Origin: Mugil cephalus
Lineage: Eukaryota > Chordata > Actinopteri > Mugiliformes > Mugilidae
Length of the DNA: 64,000 nt
NCBI RefSeq assembly: GCF_022458985.1
Contig: NC_061789.1
Location: 14,912,357-14,976,356, forward strand
Reading direction: 5' to 3'
In this document: positions 12,545-29,046 of the stretch, piece after piece
How the letters are laid out: each line of letters starts with the position of its first letter
How positions within the stretch are numbered: position 1 is the stretch's first letter
The notes under the pieces: model-generated
What the model was told of the DNA's origin: nothing
Database searches by the model: none
Seen by the model: the letters and a program-made list of their open reading frames with translations, nothing else
Made by a program: the position numbers and the translations under genes

Positions 12545-13195
12545 AGATTTAACTAAGCAAATTGGTATGAGCCTCCTATTGGATAATTAGTGCATGGGTG
12601 ACTCAGCTGGGAACAGGTTATTTAACCCCAACTGATGCAATGAGCAGCTTCTCATTTCTTAAACAACCATGTGGAAAGACACATCTCATGGTCGTGGAAA
12701 ATGTGTTAAGGGTCAGATCATTGTCAAGCAGAAAAAACATCCAAGGACACTGAAGCATAAACTACTAAAACTGGGTTAAGAACTGTCCAACGCATTATTA
12801 AAATTAATTTAAACGTTCAGTCAACCCCCCCCCCCTCAAAAAAAAAAAAAACAACAGTAGAACTTAGGGCTATGTTTAAAAGTGAAAGTAAGATCATTTC
12901 CACACGTACAGTGTGAGGGGACGTGGACTGAACAGCTGTGTAGTCTTAAGAAAACCACTAATCAGTGAGGCTAACCAGGAAAAAATGGCTTCAATGAAGA
13001 GAGCAAGGGAGCATACAGATTGGACTCTGGAGCAATGGAAGAAGGTGACGTGGTCGGAGGAGTCCAGATTTACCCTGTTCAGGCTCAAATTGAGCCTGAT
13101 GAGAAAGAGAGTGGCTCGGGGAACACGAGACATCATTTTCACACATGGAACCCCACTGAGAATCTTTGGGATGTGCTGATTTAGTTTTCTGACAA
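12545..13195 (+). mobile_element. Tc1-like transposon remnant (DD34E transposase fragments)
   Basis: The left part carries the noncoding text common to fish Tc1-like elements, then a decayed helix-turn-helix region (about 12670-12800). After an internal deletion the catalytic region remains at 12985-13080 (KRAREHTDWTLEQWKK, then SEESRF where active elements have SDESRF). Next comes the C-terminal NPTENLWDVL motif at about 13150-13182. The catalytic aspartate reads as glutamate and the frames are broken, so it is dead. It lies just upstream of crlf3 coding exon 1. Confidence 0.85.
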
Positions 13196-14083
13196 ATATA
13201 AAAATCTGGAACTTTTTTCGAGTCACTGTTCTTAAAAAAACAAAAAAAAACAAAAAACAATTAACGAGACACTGATTGATTGAAAGAAAACAATCACCAG
13301 ACTAACTGAAAATAAAATTATTTCAGATTCATGGTATCATTCAGGTCTCGGCAGACACTGCTGCGGTGAGGAGTGAAAGAAAGAAACCTTGAGAAAATCA
13401 AAAAATGGAGGCTCACAGCTGTACAACCTGCGTCCTCTACTAGAAAAGCAACACACACCACATGCAGAGCATTCTGACTGATAGAGGATATGTGGCAACA
13501 AGAAAACCACTTCCTACTTATATCAGGCTGCCAACCACCCACCAGTTTATGCACAACTTCTTATTTCTGATGGAAGATGACCTTTATGTACAATGTACAT
13601 GACATGCTGCACTGACCCCACAACACACCGACACTTAACATTTATTACTGTTTAATCAGCTTCTTCCTGTGACCTTAGCGTTTCTTAATTAAACAAATCA
13701 GTGAAATAATAATGCTGCTGCTGAGTTGGCTGGATTTGGTTACTTTGGCCGCGTGTTAATGTCAAAGTGTGGACTGACTGTATGGGAGAGCTGATAGCGT
13801 GGAACAAAGAGTTCATCTAGTTTTAAAAACAGCAGCTCTATCTGCTCTGACCTCAAGTCACTGCAGCCACACATACAACTGCATTAGACTGCTGCTCAAC
13901 GTTTAAGAGCAGCTTTCTGAGAGCATATTTGAAAACCGGAGTAGTTGCTTTTGACCGCTTACACGTCCTGAAAAAGGTTTAAAATTCAAAACGGATGATA
14001 ACGAGCTGAAGGAACTCTCTATAAGCAAAGTGAAACTAAAATGAGATCAGTTTCCTTTGAAGCTAACCTGGATGTCTTCCTGT

Positions 14084-14109
14084 AAAAAAAAAAAAAAAAA
14101 AAAAAAAAA
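14084..14109 (+). repeat. Poly-A run
   Basis: Twenty-six consecutive A residues with no recognised retroposed gene body directly upstream. Confidence 0.95.
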
Positions 14110-14289
14110 TCAAGCAGGCCTTTAGCTTCAACTGGAGATTTTCACAGTCAATTTATTTTATCTGCATATTTACCAGAAGGTTAAGGTGACATAATAATAC
14201 GCCTTTCTCAGGCCAGAATCTAAATCATCACTTCCGAGGTTTTGGTACATATAATATCGAACACTTACTTGGTTTACAAAAGATTCACT

Positions 14290-14402
14290 GTTTTCTGTTG
14301 AGCTATTTATTGTGTTTTTTATCTTATTGTACAGCACTTTGGAAACCTTGTGTTTGTTCAAATCGTGCTATGTAAATAAAGTGGATTGGACTGGATTGGA
14401 TG
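14290..14402 (+). mobile_element. LINE (L2-like) 3' end fragment
   Basis: The text TTGTACAGCACTTTGG, then GTGCTATGTAAATAAAGT and a terminal TGGATTGGAC-type short tandem repeat, is the usual 3' tail of L2-like LINEs in teleosts. Only the 3' end is seen and no reverse transcriptase is attached. Confidence 0.65.
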
Positions 14403-16459
14403 TATTCTTCTAGTACGTAGCAGATTCATCTTATGTGGTCAGGAATTAATGAAACCTAATCCAGGTAGCTTTTACTAAAAAAGGTTTGATGAAAAGTCAG
14501 CACTATGGGATACAGGTTTGTGTAGGCGTCGTATCAAATGAGTCTCTTTCGCTCAGCTTCGTCTTCCTTAACAGATGAAACCATTTACACTACCTGGCTG
14601 TGGTCGGCCACGCTTCCTTTAGAGCATCTGAAGAGGAAGTAGTCGCTGACAGGTCTAATGTTTCTCCCACATACAGTATCACACGCGGCCCAGAGCGGCA
14701 TCTTACATTGTACTATGGTAATGCCAAGTAATTAAAGGACGTAACCCTTTTATAATCTGAACAGTTATTATCAGCTTTTAAAAGCCAAACTAGTTGACGA
14801 CCTGTGAAAAAACATCAGTAGTTTCGGCGTCCTGTCCTTGATGCCGCTGAGTAATATGTCTGATGCCACAACAAACAGAGCCGACTTGAATGGTTTTCTC
14901 TCGGCCATCCAATGAACTTGTTTTGAATTGTTTCAGCCCTCGTCTGGTAAGAATATCTGTTTCATCTCCGTGTGTCACAACACAAACACTGGAGGCAGAG
15001 CCTAACAGCTAACTGCTGCCAAAACCGAATGTCTCCTTCCACCATTTATTCTTCTGGTAGATCAATTAACCAGGAGCCACTGTGATCTATTTTTAGCAGT
15101 TTTTTCCTATTTCCCTATAGCAACAGAAACACTTTCCATTAATGGATAACTGATCATTTAAGAGGACACGTGGTTTGAAAGAGGAGTCAAAGAAGCCACC
15201 ATGAGCTCACAACCCGGTCTTAACGTCTCCTCCCAAAAGGTTTCATCCCCGCTCAAGCTTGAATCTGGAGTTTCTGAACATTAATAGGTCATTAGAGTAC
15301 CATTCATTGGAGAGGGAGAAAAAAAACACACAAGACACCACCATGAAATTCAACAAGTATTGCGGGGATAACAGAACATAGTCATGTAAGTTTTCAATGT
15401 ACAACGCCAACAGATGTTCCTCATAAAAACCCCTCACGAGTCCTTTAGAGAATCTACTTGGAGAAAACATCTTCAAAAAAATATTCTTTGGCTTTTCAAT
15501 TACTTAAAACAATAAATGAATTATTAAAATAGTACTTTAATTGACCCAAAGCGTTCTGACCGGATCACACACAACAAATAAACTCCAGTGTTTGGGTTTA
15601 TGCACACGTGAATGCAAATGTTCGAGCTGCACAATTATGCAGGCATGCACTTGCTCGCTCACTTTGACATAAACAACACCCACTGCTGACAATGGTCCTC
15701 GGGGCTCTCACACTTATTTTCTTTCTCCCGACGAAATTCCTCCAGAACTGCAGCCTCCCAACAGCTGCCCACACTGTGCTTTACATCCATTAAAAAAAAA
15801 AACAGAAAAAAACAGTGCTGTGCTCCATCTCTGTAATCCCGTGGTACATAATCCCCTCCTCTTTCTCTCCAAAACCAGCTCAAGACTGAACGCTGGGCTC
15901 TCCGCCAAGCAAACGTCGGCCTGACGGTGAAAAATCTCCTGTCTGTTTATATGACACCCGGCTGCAGAGAGAAACAAATGAGCAGAAAAGTCTCCCTCTC
16001 GTTCCTGCCTTTATTCTAGCCACGATCTCGGCGTAAACGTGCAGTCGGCAGAGTATTTACAGTATTTAGGTCAACCTGATGGCCTACTGTCCTGCTTTCT
16101 CAGGTCTGACAGGCTGTTTACACTCTCAGAAAAAAAATGTGTCGTCTTAAAATGCAGACACACAACCTGCACGTCTTCAAAGGAAATCCCCACGATGTGA
16201 GCATGCGGCACCAGTGGAAACAAACCACGTCCTCTTAACAATTATAATAACACAGACTGCACTTAACTTCACAGTGGGTTTTTTGACATTAATTCATCTT
16301 TCAGTGAATATAAACAGAAATAAGTGAAACGAATGTGGGCCCAGCACGCTGCACATGCTCTGACTAACAGCAAAGTTATGACAGGCACTCAAGTTCAAAC
16401 CCACATTATTATTATTAGAGCAAACCACTGACTGAAGGAGACAACAGGAGACATCGGAC

Positions 16460-16822
16460 ATGTCTAAACACGCTCACGACAGCTTCCGTAATTTTCTTTC
16501 CAGTATCTTTACGCACACCAGCTGTAGCGGCTGCCACGATCTTCTTAAACGATGTGTTAAAAGGTATAATTACATTTTGCAAGCTCGTATGTCGTTAATA
16601 GTCAGGTACGCTGCCCCCGATCATCTCAATTTATATGCTGTGCGGGGAGAACCCCACCCGAACTCCATTATAAAATCTGACGTTTTTAAATTCGCGCTGC
16701 TGTCAGCCGATTCGGACGCCACACAAGAAAAGATATTAGCGTTTTTTCAAATGAGAAATATGTTCAAAACAATTCGGCATCTAAGATATTCACTAGACTT
16801 TATCCACGAAATAGCGAGGTAA
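16460..16822 (+). CDS. Orphan 120-codon ORF, CpG-rich, unrecognised
   Basis: An uninterrupted ATG-to-TAA frame encodes a basic protein of 120 residues with paired cysteines near the start (SCSGCHD) and a C-terminal half rich in F, L, I and R. I recognise no family. It stands out because CpG is frequent throughout the ORF while the flanking DNA is CpG-poor AT-rich, and codon third positions are mixed. No splice signals are obvious and the nearest downstream stretch (16894-17154) is another short open frame. It could be a small intronless gene, a recently inserted mobile or virus-derived fragment, or chance. Expression is not shown. Confidence 0.3.
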   Translation: MSKHAHDSFRNFLSSIFTHTSCSGCHDLLKRCVKRYNYILQARMSLIVRYAAPDHLNLYAVRGEPHPNSIIKSDVFKFALLSADSDATQEKILAFFQMRNMFKTIRHLRYSLDFIHEIAR

Positions 16823-17149
16823 AATTGTGGTTATTGCTGTGTATTTCTGGTGGAGGGAGATGATGAGAAGACCAGACGAACTAGCGAAAAGTTGTGGATG
16901 CAAATGAGACTGTATTAGGTAAAGAAGAGGAGATTGCAGAGGAAGAGGAGATTGCAGAAATGCACTGTTGGCTAGCTGGCATGATAACATTGCCTCCTGT
17001 CAGTGGACTTTTGCGACAACCTCTCAAACTTGCATTACAAGGCGGAGGGAAAGTTGGGGCTAGCGTGTTGTGGTCAAAAGACAATGAGACTCGCAACATG
17101 CTTGGAGAAGCAAAAACAACACACCCATTCACTACCACGGAAAGCAACA

Positions 17150-17400
17150 CGTAATCGATAAAAATCAAAAGTCTCCTTTCGTGCGCGGAGAAAAGTCCTC
17201 GGGCGTACCTGTTTTACTGCTTTCTGGTGGCCATTTACTTCGGAAAGTTGTGAATCAGGTCGAAGCCACCGCCGCTCGATGATCGCTCAAGTTTTGCTCA
17301 AGTCCAAAAAAAATGACATTTCCTAGACTTTAAGGACTAGAGCCAATCATAGACGAGATGATTTTGATGGACGGGAGTGTTAGCCAATGGCATGAGGGTA
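17150..17400 (-). promoter_or_regulatory. CpG-rich promoter-like segment, possibly crlf3 promoter and untranslated exon 1
   Basis: This segment is richer in CpG than its neighbours and holds two CCAAT-box-like sites on opposite sides of its upstream part (AGCCAATCAT at about 17342 and AGCCAATGGC at about 17382). On the minus strand a splice donor AACAG|GTACGC ends a possible exon at 17209. Joined to the CAG acceptor just before the crlf3 start exon it would give an untranslated first exon with a six-codon upstream ORF. This is inference; the donor, acceptor and composition are seen. Confidence 0.35.
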
Positions 17401-18830
17401 TGCCCTTTGTCCCAACCTAATTAGACTATCCGCAAATCAAAGTGGATCTGATGAAGTTATTTTGAGATCAATTCTCCACTATAATTATTTAAATAACTGG
17501 TCCTCCGTGCAAACCAATGAAGCGTTTTGCTGCAAATAAAAAGGCAGAAAGTAGATTAAAAAAAATCTAAGAATTATTCCTTGAAGTTCAAGTTAAAGCA
17601 AAAGACATTTTTGCCAAGTGCCCCACACAGCAAACCAGTGAGCACTGGTGTTCTTTAACCAGGATTATTTCCCAGTGGTTAAAACAAAAATCCAAACAAA
17701 GACCTTTTACATGAACACAATAGTGTATGGTGTAACTCAAACCACCCTAACCCTACAGAAAAGAAAATATGTTATGCAATACTGCTTCTGCCAAACCACA
17801 CACAAACAAAATCTAAACACTACAAAGCGCAGTGTCAAAAAATGATAATGCAATTATTATATATTATTATATTATATACATAAGCTAAAAAATACAAAAA
17901 TGAAAATAAAACAAGCACATATTTACATTGCATAGTGCAATGAATTAAATAATTTTGCTCATCCTTTCGCAGTTGAGATATTAATGTGAGGTTGCCATCT
18001 AGTGGTTTGCGGTGCACATAGCCTTTTATTTCACAGGTAGTCTGCACTGCCTCCTTCACTCAGATTAATGTGATTAATCTTTATTACACTGTACTGGCAC
18101 GACTCACTTTGTGAAATACACTTGCAATTATCTCCTTCAAAATACCGTATATTTAACTGTCTGCAAGAAAATGCTGAGATCAATAGTTTTTATGTTTCTG
18201 TGGTATGAAAGCCCAGACAAACGCTGCAGTTTTTCCTTCTTCAATTATTAAGCTTTCTCTGCGCTCAGTGAGCACATTTTAACTTCATGAAATGGTTTGA
18301 ATGAAGAACACACGCGTCCGGTCGCTGATTTGCGCACCGCTGATTTGGTGCACGGGCAGCCTGAATGCATCTCGGATCGAGCTGTGCGCAGCAAACCGTT
18401 GCCGTTGGTGTCAGAGATGCAGCTATGCGGGAATTCACGTCTGAGCAGACGAGAACAATCCCTCAGATTAGCACTTGACCTGCAGGATTTGTTGTTGGAA
18501 AGGTATCCAATTCACCGGTAGTGACACGCCGAGTAAGAGCAGACAGAATGATCTAGATTTCCATTCATATTCCGGAGGAACGTTGTCACAAGTGCGTCTG
18601 CTATGTCGTGATTGGACTCATAGTCGCATGTAGTTTATTTTACGCATGGAGAAGGCTTGTCTAAGTGACCAAAGTGGAGCCATGGCGGGTTTTACGCAGA
18701 TGTCTGTTCGATTCTTTGGGAGGCATTTTTGGCGGAGTGTGCATTTCTCATTAGTCATCTGAGATCTGATAATGTGTGATATTCCTGCTGTCGGTGGAAA
18801 CCTATAATCCCTCCCTGATTACCGCGCACA
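17400..18830. other. Intergenic DNA upstream of mpv17l
   Basis: AT-rich up to about 18290, then more balanced and CpG-containing up to the mpv17l first exon, so the mpv17l promoter probably lies within 18300-18830. No TATA box or other defined element could be assigned with confidence. Confidence 0.5.
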
Positions 18831-18968
18831 GATGGATTGTGTCCTGTCGGCCGTCCGGGTAACATCGGGGCCTTATCGACCGAATTTTACCGCTATGCTC
18901 GCGTCTTGATCGCTGAACACAAGCAATTTGGGGCAGGACGTCTTCTCCACTCTATCGTCCGTGCCAAA

Positions 18969-20890
18969 ATGAGGAGAGCTGTACTCAAAGAAGCCGCCAA
19001 GCGATTTCCCTGGCTGGCCAATGTCACTTTGTACGGGTGCTTATTCGCCGGCGGTGACCTAGTCCACCAGCTCATCGCCCAGAAGGAGCGCATGGACTGG
19101 AAACACACTCGCAATGTTGCCATCGTGGCAATCAGTTTCCATGGAAACTTTAATTACTTTTGGCTACGAGCCCTGGAGAGCCGTTTCCCCGGGAAGTCCG
19201 CCGGGATGGTTTTCCGGAAACTTCTGCTGGACCAAAGCTTCGCGTCACCATTGGCGACCAGTGTCTTCTACACAGGTAAGAACTTGTTGGTCAAAACTTA
19301 TTTGACACTCTAAAAGGTCAGCTGAACCAAAATATCTTTGTTAAGGTATTTAGTTAAAATATGTAAAATGCATTCTGCAACACAACATAACTCCAGGACA
19401 CATTTGTTACACGCCTCAGTCCCACACAAATCTCCAGGAGGCAAAAACAATGAGACGCGTGCTTTGGTAATGGGAATGTATGCACTGAAAGCTGTGGGAA
19501 GTGGCATCTTATAAAGGTTGTCTGTAAATCAAACATCAGATTGGCCAAGGTGAGGAGTCATTACGCACGGTTATACATTGTGCGTAATTGCGCACAAATC
19601 CGTGTCGTTCCAAACACGGTCTAAACGTGTTAACTGGCTTGCAGGGGTGAGCTTTTTGGAGGCTAAGGAGGACATCTTTGAAGACTGGAGGGAGAAGTTC
19701 TTCAACACCTGGAAGGTAAGAAAGGCCCCCGCGGCATCAAGCTGAGGAAAGTCACCTTCTCTTCACACACTGCCGCTGCCAGCTCACGACCAGATTAACC
19801 TAGATTGAGTCACTGCTGCTTTTGCGCAGTGGGCTCGACGCCCGGGAGCAAGCGAGGTAATTCAGTCGTGACCACAGCCGGGAGATAAAAAAGTCAACGA
19901 GTTTCATGCTGTTGCAAGTGCAACGATCCCGTTAACTGGCCATGGCACAAAAGCACCCTGTTTCTGAATTAAGGATTTGCTTGTAAAATTCTGTTTATTT
20001 TTTTATCTGTAATTACAGATAAAATAAAAATGTCAGTATACCTACATCCAATTTCCATTTTCTTTTTTTCTGCTATTAAATTAATATTTCTAAGTTCAGT
20101 TGGGTGACAGCTGGGCTCCTGGAAGTTCAACATCAAGCAAGTAGAGCACACAATATATTGTCCAATTCTACAAATGATCAGTCAAGGCAATGATATTTTA
20201 TTGGAAGGGGATTGTCCTCTAAGATAACACTTAATGTGTCTTGTTCTCATTTTCAGACTGGACTCATGTACTGGCCATTCATGCAGGTAAACCTGGACTC
20301 TGTTTACTGTTTGGAGTTTGTATAATTGTCTAAGACGGAAACAGAAATTCATTTAGATAAGAGACAGGAAGATTCCATACTGATTAAATGGTGCCAAGTT
20401 TTTATGATAAGAAGAAAACAAACCTAAAAACAACAGTGGTTATTTTCAAATATTAAACAGTGTCACTACAATAAAACAGAGCAAACTGGGAGGTTTCCTT
20501 TCATGTTGGAGGTCACAATATAATTTATATAAACAATATAATTGTAAATTTTACATGACTCTAATAAGAATTTTGAAATTAAAATGTATGTATGTGTACT
20601 ACACTGAAACAAAACATATTGGTCAGTGTCATCATGTGATTTCGTCTGAGCCTGGTTTTGGTGCCTCTTCGCAGTTTCTCAACTTCGTCCTTATGCCGCT
20701 GTACATGAGAACGGCCTTCATGGGCTGCTGCGCCTTCCTCTGGGCCACGTTCCTGTGCTTCTCGCGGCAGAGCGGTGACGGCACCGCCGGCGTGGCTTTG
20801 GCGTTCGTCATGGACCCCCGTAAAACCCTGGAAGACATGCGTCAGGCTCGCCTGGCCCGGAAGAAGCAAAGGACCCAGAGGGAAAACTAA
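18969..20890 (+). CDS. mpv17l: Mpv17-like protein (MPV17L), 4 coding exons
   Basis: Exons 18969-19275, 19645-19715, 20257-20286 and 20675-20890 join in frame to 624 nt (207 aa plus stop); human MPV17L has 196 aa. MPV17/PMP22-family proteins are small four-pass membrane proteins of mitochondria or peroxisomes; MPV17L is linked to reactive-oxygen metabolism. Family marks are the N-terminal RFPWLANVTLYG, the central FHGNFNYFWLR, LLLDQ, the exon-3 micro-segment TGLMYWPFMQ (10 codons) and LWATFLCFSRQSGDG. The C-terminal 35 residues are a charged K/R-rich extension. The frame stays open upstream of the chosen ATG, but alignment with the human N-terminus favours MRRAVLKEAAKRFPW. It is called MPV17L rather than MPV17L2 because these motifs and the nde1-myh11 neighbourhood match MPV17L. 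Confidence 0.93.
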
Positions 20891-22495
20891 AAGCAGCACG
20901 GAGAGCTGAACAGCTGGAAAGCGAATGTCGTCTCGATGAGTCATCTCATTACCTGTCACATACGCACACAAGAGTTTGACTGTTACAGAGACTGAAGGCC
21001 GGTGTAATTATGGTAACACGAGCTTTGGCAAATGTGGGCATTTACCTGGCAGGTAGTCTGATGAAAGATCCAGTAAATGGTTTCAAAAACACTTGATGTC
21101 AGGCAGCTAAATAGACCAAAGAAGACATCATAGTGCGTGATAATAAGACAGTCTGAAGCCACAAAGAAGCTGGGTCTACTTTGTCTTGAGTGTGGTGTAG
21201 CAGAAAAGGCATGGTGGTTGTTAAAACTGAATAGGTTCGTGCTCAGGGGAGCTTGAAGGTCAATTAACTCATTAGATGTGGATTTTTCTTGACTAATAAT
21301 GATTGTTTGGCCCTAGTGAAGCTGCTAGATGTCACCAGATTCATCCTCAGGGAGCAGGAGCACACAACCAGGGTTTTATAATCTAACAAGTAAAGGTTGA
21401 GATATTTTGCTCTGAACCAAAGCAACATAACTCTAAAATGGTCCAAGTGATGAAGCATGACACAGCGTTTACATCTTTACTGATGTGCATAGGATGATGT
21501 TGAGACTGGGTCTGTGGAGGATTGAGGTTAAAGGGCAGTTCAGTTGCAATGAAGTTGGTTGGTTGTTGTGCTGGAGACACTGGTTTGACCTGAGCGCACA
21601 GAGCTTAATATTTCTGCTTTACACCAGTCGTGCCTTTTCCTGGTGACAAGACTGTCCCTGACTGCAGGTCTGTGAGCTCACGAAGTTTGGCTGACTGGTG
21701 GCAGTCAATAGTAATAATCAATAATCAAATTTGGAAACGCCCTCTGGGGTGGGTGAAGGTTTTCAGCAGTTTCGGGTATGTTATGCAAGTCTGAGTTGGA
21801 CATAAGGATGTCAGAGGAAGAGGTTAAGTTTTCTTCAAGTTAAGTGAGCACAAAATGTGAAGCTGAAGCCAGCAGGCGAAAGAACTGGTAGCAGATTTGG
21901 TTATTCTTCTAGCCTAAGTCACCAGCCCACGGACTGTGGTTTAATATTAGAGAACAAATTTTATTTAACTCTCTATTTAAAAGAAAAATCCTTCCTTTAA
22001 GCCAGAGAACAATTATGGATTATTAACTGTCCCCCATTCTCCTAGTTTGAAATATTCAGTATCTTAATCCTGTCGTCTTACTTGAACCAACTACTAGGAT
22101 GCCATCAGCCCAGGTACCTTATCATGTAACATGTCACTCACCCGAGCCAGACTCTTAAATCACTCCTTTAGATTTAGCAGAGCTCAAACACTTGAGATGT
22201 AATGATGTAGATTCTGACTTACTGAAAACCTAGGCTGCACCGTACACGACTTGATATAAATCCTATAAATAGAAAAATGTAAATTGTATAACAGTGTGTT
22301 TTTGAATGTGTAAAACAAACGTTAAACTTCATAGAATGAAAATCCTTTTTATGGCATTATGATCGCTGGTTTACAGCCAACTGTGAGAACCTCAGCTATT
22401 CTGCCGTACTTGTACTTTGATATTTTCTGAAGTAGGACGCTTCTTTGTTGTGTGACAGTAAACTTGATACCAATAAACTGGTCAAACGGCTCTAT
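20891..22495 (+). other. mpv17l: Probable mpv17l 3' UTR with poly(A) signal
   Basis: No coding signal is seen after the mpv17l stop. AATAAA at 22472-22477 is the most plausible polyadenylation signal, giving a 3' UTR of about 1.6 kb. The true end needs transcript data. Confidence 0.4.
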
Positions 22496-22499
22496 TCTG

Positions 22500-23780
22500 T
22501 TGAGTGGATTGGATCGTGTCACGACCGCAGATTTGAAAGAGATTTGATGGGGGAAATTGCGCTTGAGTTAATCCCAGATCAACGAAACTGCGGCACTTTA
22601 AGATTGTTATGTGATAATTAGCAGATTAGCAGACATAAACTACTGTTGGGAAGTGATGGGAATGTTGTCAGTTTTGGAGGTGTTATTGAGCACTGGATGG
22701 AGAGAAAGTTTCACCGTTCATCCCGAGTGGAAGATTAATGTCTAGTTACATCCATTCAGCAGTTAAACATTTCAATCAAATGTGTAAACCTAAATGTGTA
22801 AAAGGTTGTGTATCAACTAGTCTACTTTAGAGAGAATTATAGGCAGAAATGGTGCTCAGCAGCCATATATAATACAGTGGACTTGGAAAAATAGTCCTTG
22901 CAGTAAACACTTCTTTTTTACTAAATCAAGATTTCCTTATGTTTCTGTATATTGCAGCTCTGAATGAATCAAAAGAGCATATTTCTTCTCTTAATGCAAA
23001 ACTATCCCTTTTAACTAAATTCCCTGTAATGTCAGCAAAGGACACAGATTCACGTTTGTAATCTGCTGTCAGCTTACACAAGATAGACTGAAAACGTGCA
23101 GCCCAGATATGAGGCAAGGACGAAGTGTATTGGAGTACCTATGCATGTGTATGCATGTGTGTGCGTGCGCTGCAGCTTTATGCTCCAGTGATGGTGCGCA
23201 TGGATTAACCAGGATCAGATAGGCCCGCTTAATCCTTCCGAAAAGGACAGAGTTGACCCGGTTTGACCTCTGACCCCTACCAACAGGAAGTGAAATTCCC
23301 CAATCAGAGTCTAGGAGCAGAAATGGTCTGAAAGACAATGAACTCACTAAAGCTAGGCATTTATTATGAATGTTTTATCAAACCTTATTGGATTTTATTT
23401 GTCAGTAGAAAAGAAAACACGTTTATTACTTTGATCACTGGATTTAAAGTAACCTTTATTCCTAGAATTTTACACACATTATAAACGAGCAATGTATGCT
23501 TTGTGCTGCTTTTAAAAATGAGAAAAGTTGTCTTTGTCACCGAACAAATCTGCAGAGAAAGGCACAATTATGTGAGTAGATCTATATCTGTAGTGCCTTA
23601 TTCCAGTATTTTACTAAAGTCAGTTAGTGGTGGTCAAGTGGCCAAATAAACTATAAATAAATAAATAAAATTGCATTTACAACAGTTCCTGAAGGCAGCA
23701 CCACCCTCTGGTAATCCATCAAAATGTCTAGACTGTGAAATTATGCAGATCCTCCTCTAACACTGGTATCAGTACTCTAA
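22500..23780. other. Intergenic DNA between mpv17l and nde1
   Basis: AT-rich with no exon or clear mobile element. A short alternating purine-pyrimidine tract (TGCATGTGTATGCATGTG region) lies at about 23140-23165. Confidence 0.5.
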
Positions 23781-24080
23781 TAGGAAAACCATCGTAATCC
23801 CGCCCACTTATATTTGATTGACAAGTCAAATCAACCAATAGGAAAGCTCAACGATTCCGCCGTCTAACCTGTGATTGGTGAACCGGTCCCCACAATATGA
23901 ATGGCAACAAGTATTGTTCGACGGACTCCCAAAGCGGTGGCGACTTCGTGGATTCCAACAAGTCAAGGCGAGTCCTTAAATAGTTTTATTTTCACCACCC
24001 GGCGTCAGATTTAACCGACGAAGTCTGGCGTTAGTGTCAGAAAGACACGGAGAAGAGTTAGACGATAGCGAAACGAGTCA
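23780..24080 (+). promoter_or_regulatory. nde1: Probable nde1 promoter with CCAAT boxes
   Basis: This short segment is CpG-richer than its neighbours and has CCAAT on the plus strand (AACCAATAGG near 23835) and an inverted CCAAT (GATTGGTG near 23873), spaced about 40 bases. Paired CCAAT boxes bound by NF-Y are common in promoters of mitotic genes, which suits nde1. The distance to the coding start at 24812 implies an untranslated first exon; the acceptor GACCACAG near 24768 would begin the coding exon. Confidence 0.45.
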
Positions 24081-24811
24081 AGTTTGCGTCAAACGAAGCC
24101 AACTGTTGATCGTAAATTGTGGCAGTGATATGTTTATCTCGGCTGGGATTTAAATGGTTAAACCCCGTTAGCCCAACTAGCTAGCGTTAACTTTTATGTA
24201 TGAATCTAACTTTGTCGTGCTCAAGTGTTGTGGTGTTAATGCTAACCATTCACGGTTTTTATAAAAATGTGATTTTAACCCAACAACTTATTGGTTAAGG
24301 TTTCCGTTATCTTGGGTATCGTCGGCTTCAACTTCCCGTTTTTACCATCCCAGCTTGTTACGACAAGACTCCGTTTAAATTTAATGACAAATTAGTTTTT
24401 GAGGTAGCCTGAGGTACAGTTGTTGAGTTCGTCTAACTTTAAAACGTCATTGGAATCGGGTGATTATATTGTCCGATTCGGCATGTATTCAGTGTTTAGG
24501 GTGAGCCGTATTTTCCCGTTATTGGTAATTTCACGCACAGGTGGCGGATCGATGTAGCGACCAATAAAGTTAAACTGTCGATCAGACACACGATATTTGT
24601 TTTTTCATTAAGTGGCCGAATTAACGTCAAACGTCTGTTGGATCGCTTTCATTAACTTTTTGTGGTAAGGTCGGAGTTTTTTCACGTGCAGGTGTTGTTG
24701 AACATAAATTGACCGATTTCGAAACGGAAGTCGGAACTTGCCTAAATGCTTTGTTTTAATTGACCACAGGTTAGTGTTGGTTGCAAGGGCCGGCTGCGTA
24801 CTGGGCTGGAG

Positions 24812-29046
<4,235 letters not shown>

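Larger units (their letters stand above)
13196..16459. other. Noncoding stretch with repeat debris
   Basis: No exon is recognised. It contains a 26-base poly-A run at 14084-14109, a LINE-like 3' end at about 14290-14402 and otherwise ordinary AT-rich fish DNA. If crlf3 has a distant first exon near 17.2 kb, this is part of its first intron; otherwise it is intergenic. Confidence 0.55.

Noticed and set aside
12985-13180. Functional Tc1 transposase gene
   Set aside because: Internal deletion, broken frames and a changed catalytic residue show a dead remnant.
17209-17250. Histone H3-like N-terminus on the minus strand (MATRKQ then stop)
   Set aside because: Only six codons, wrong order compared with H3 (MARTKQT) and an immediate stop.
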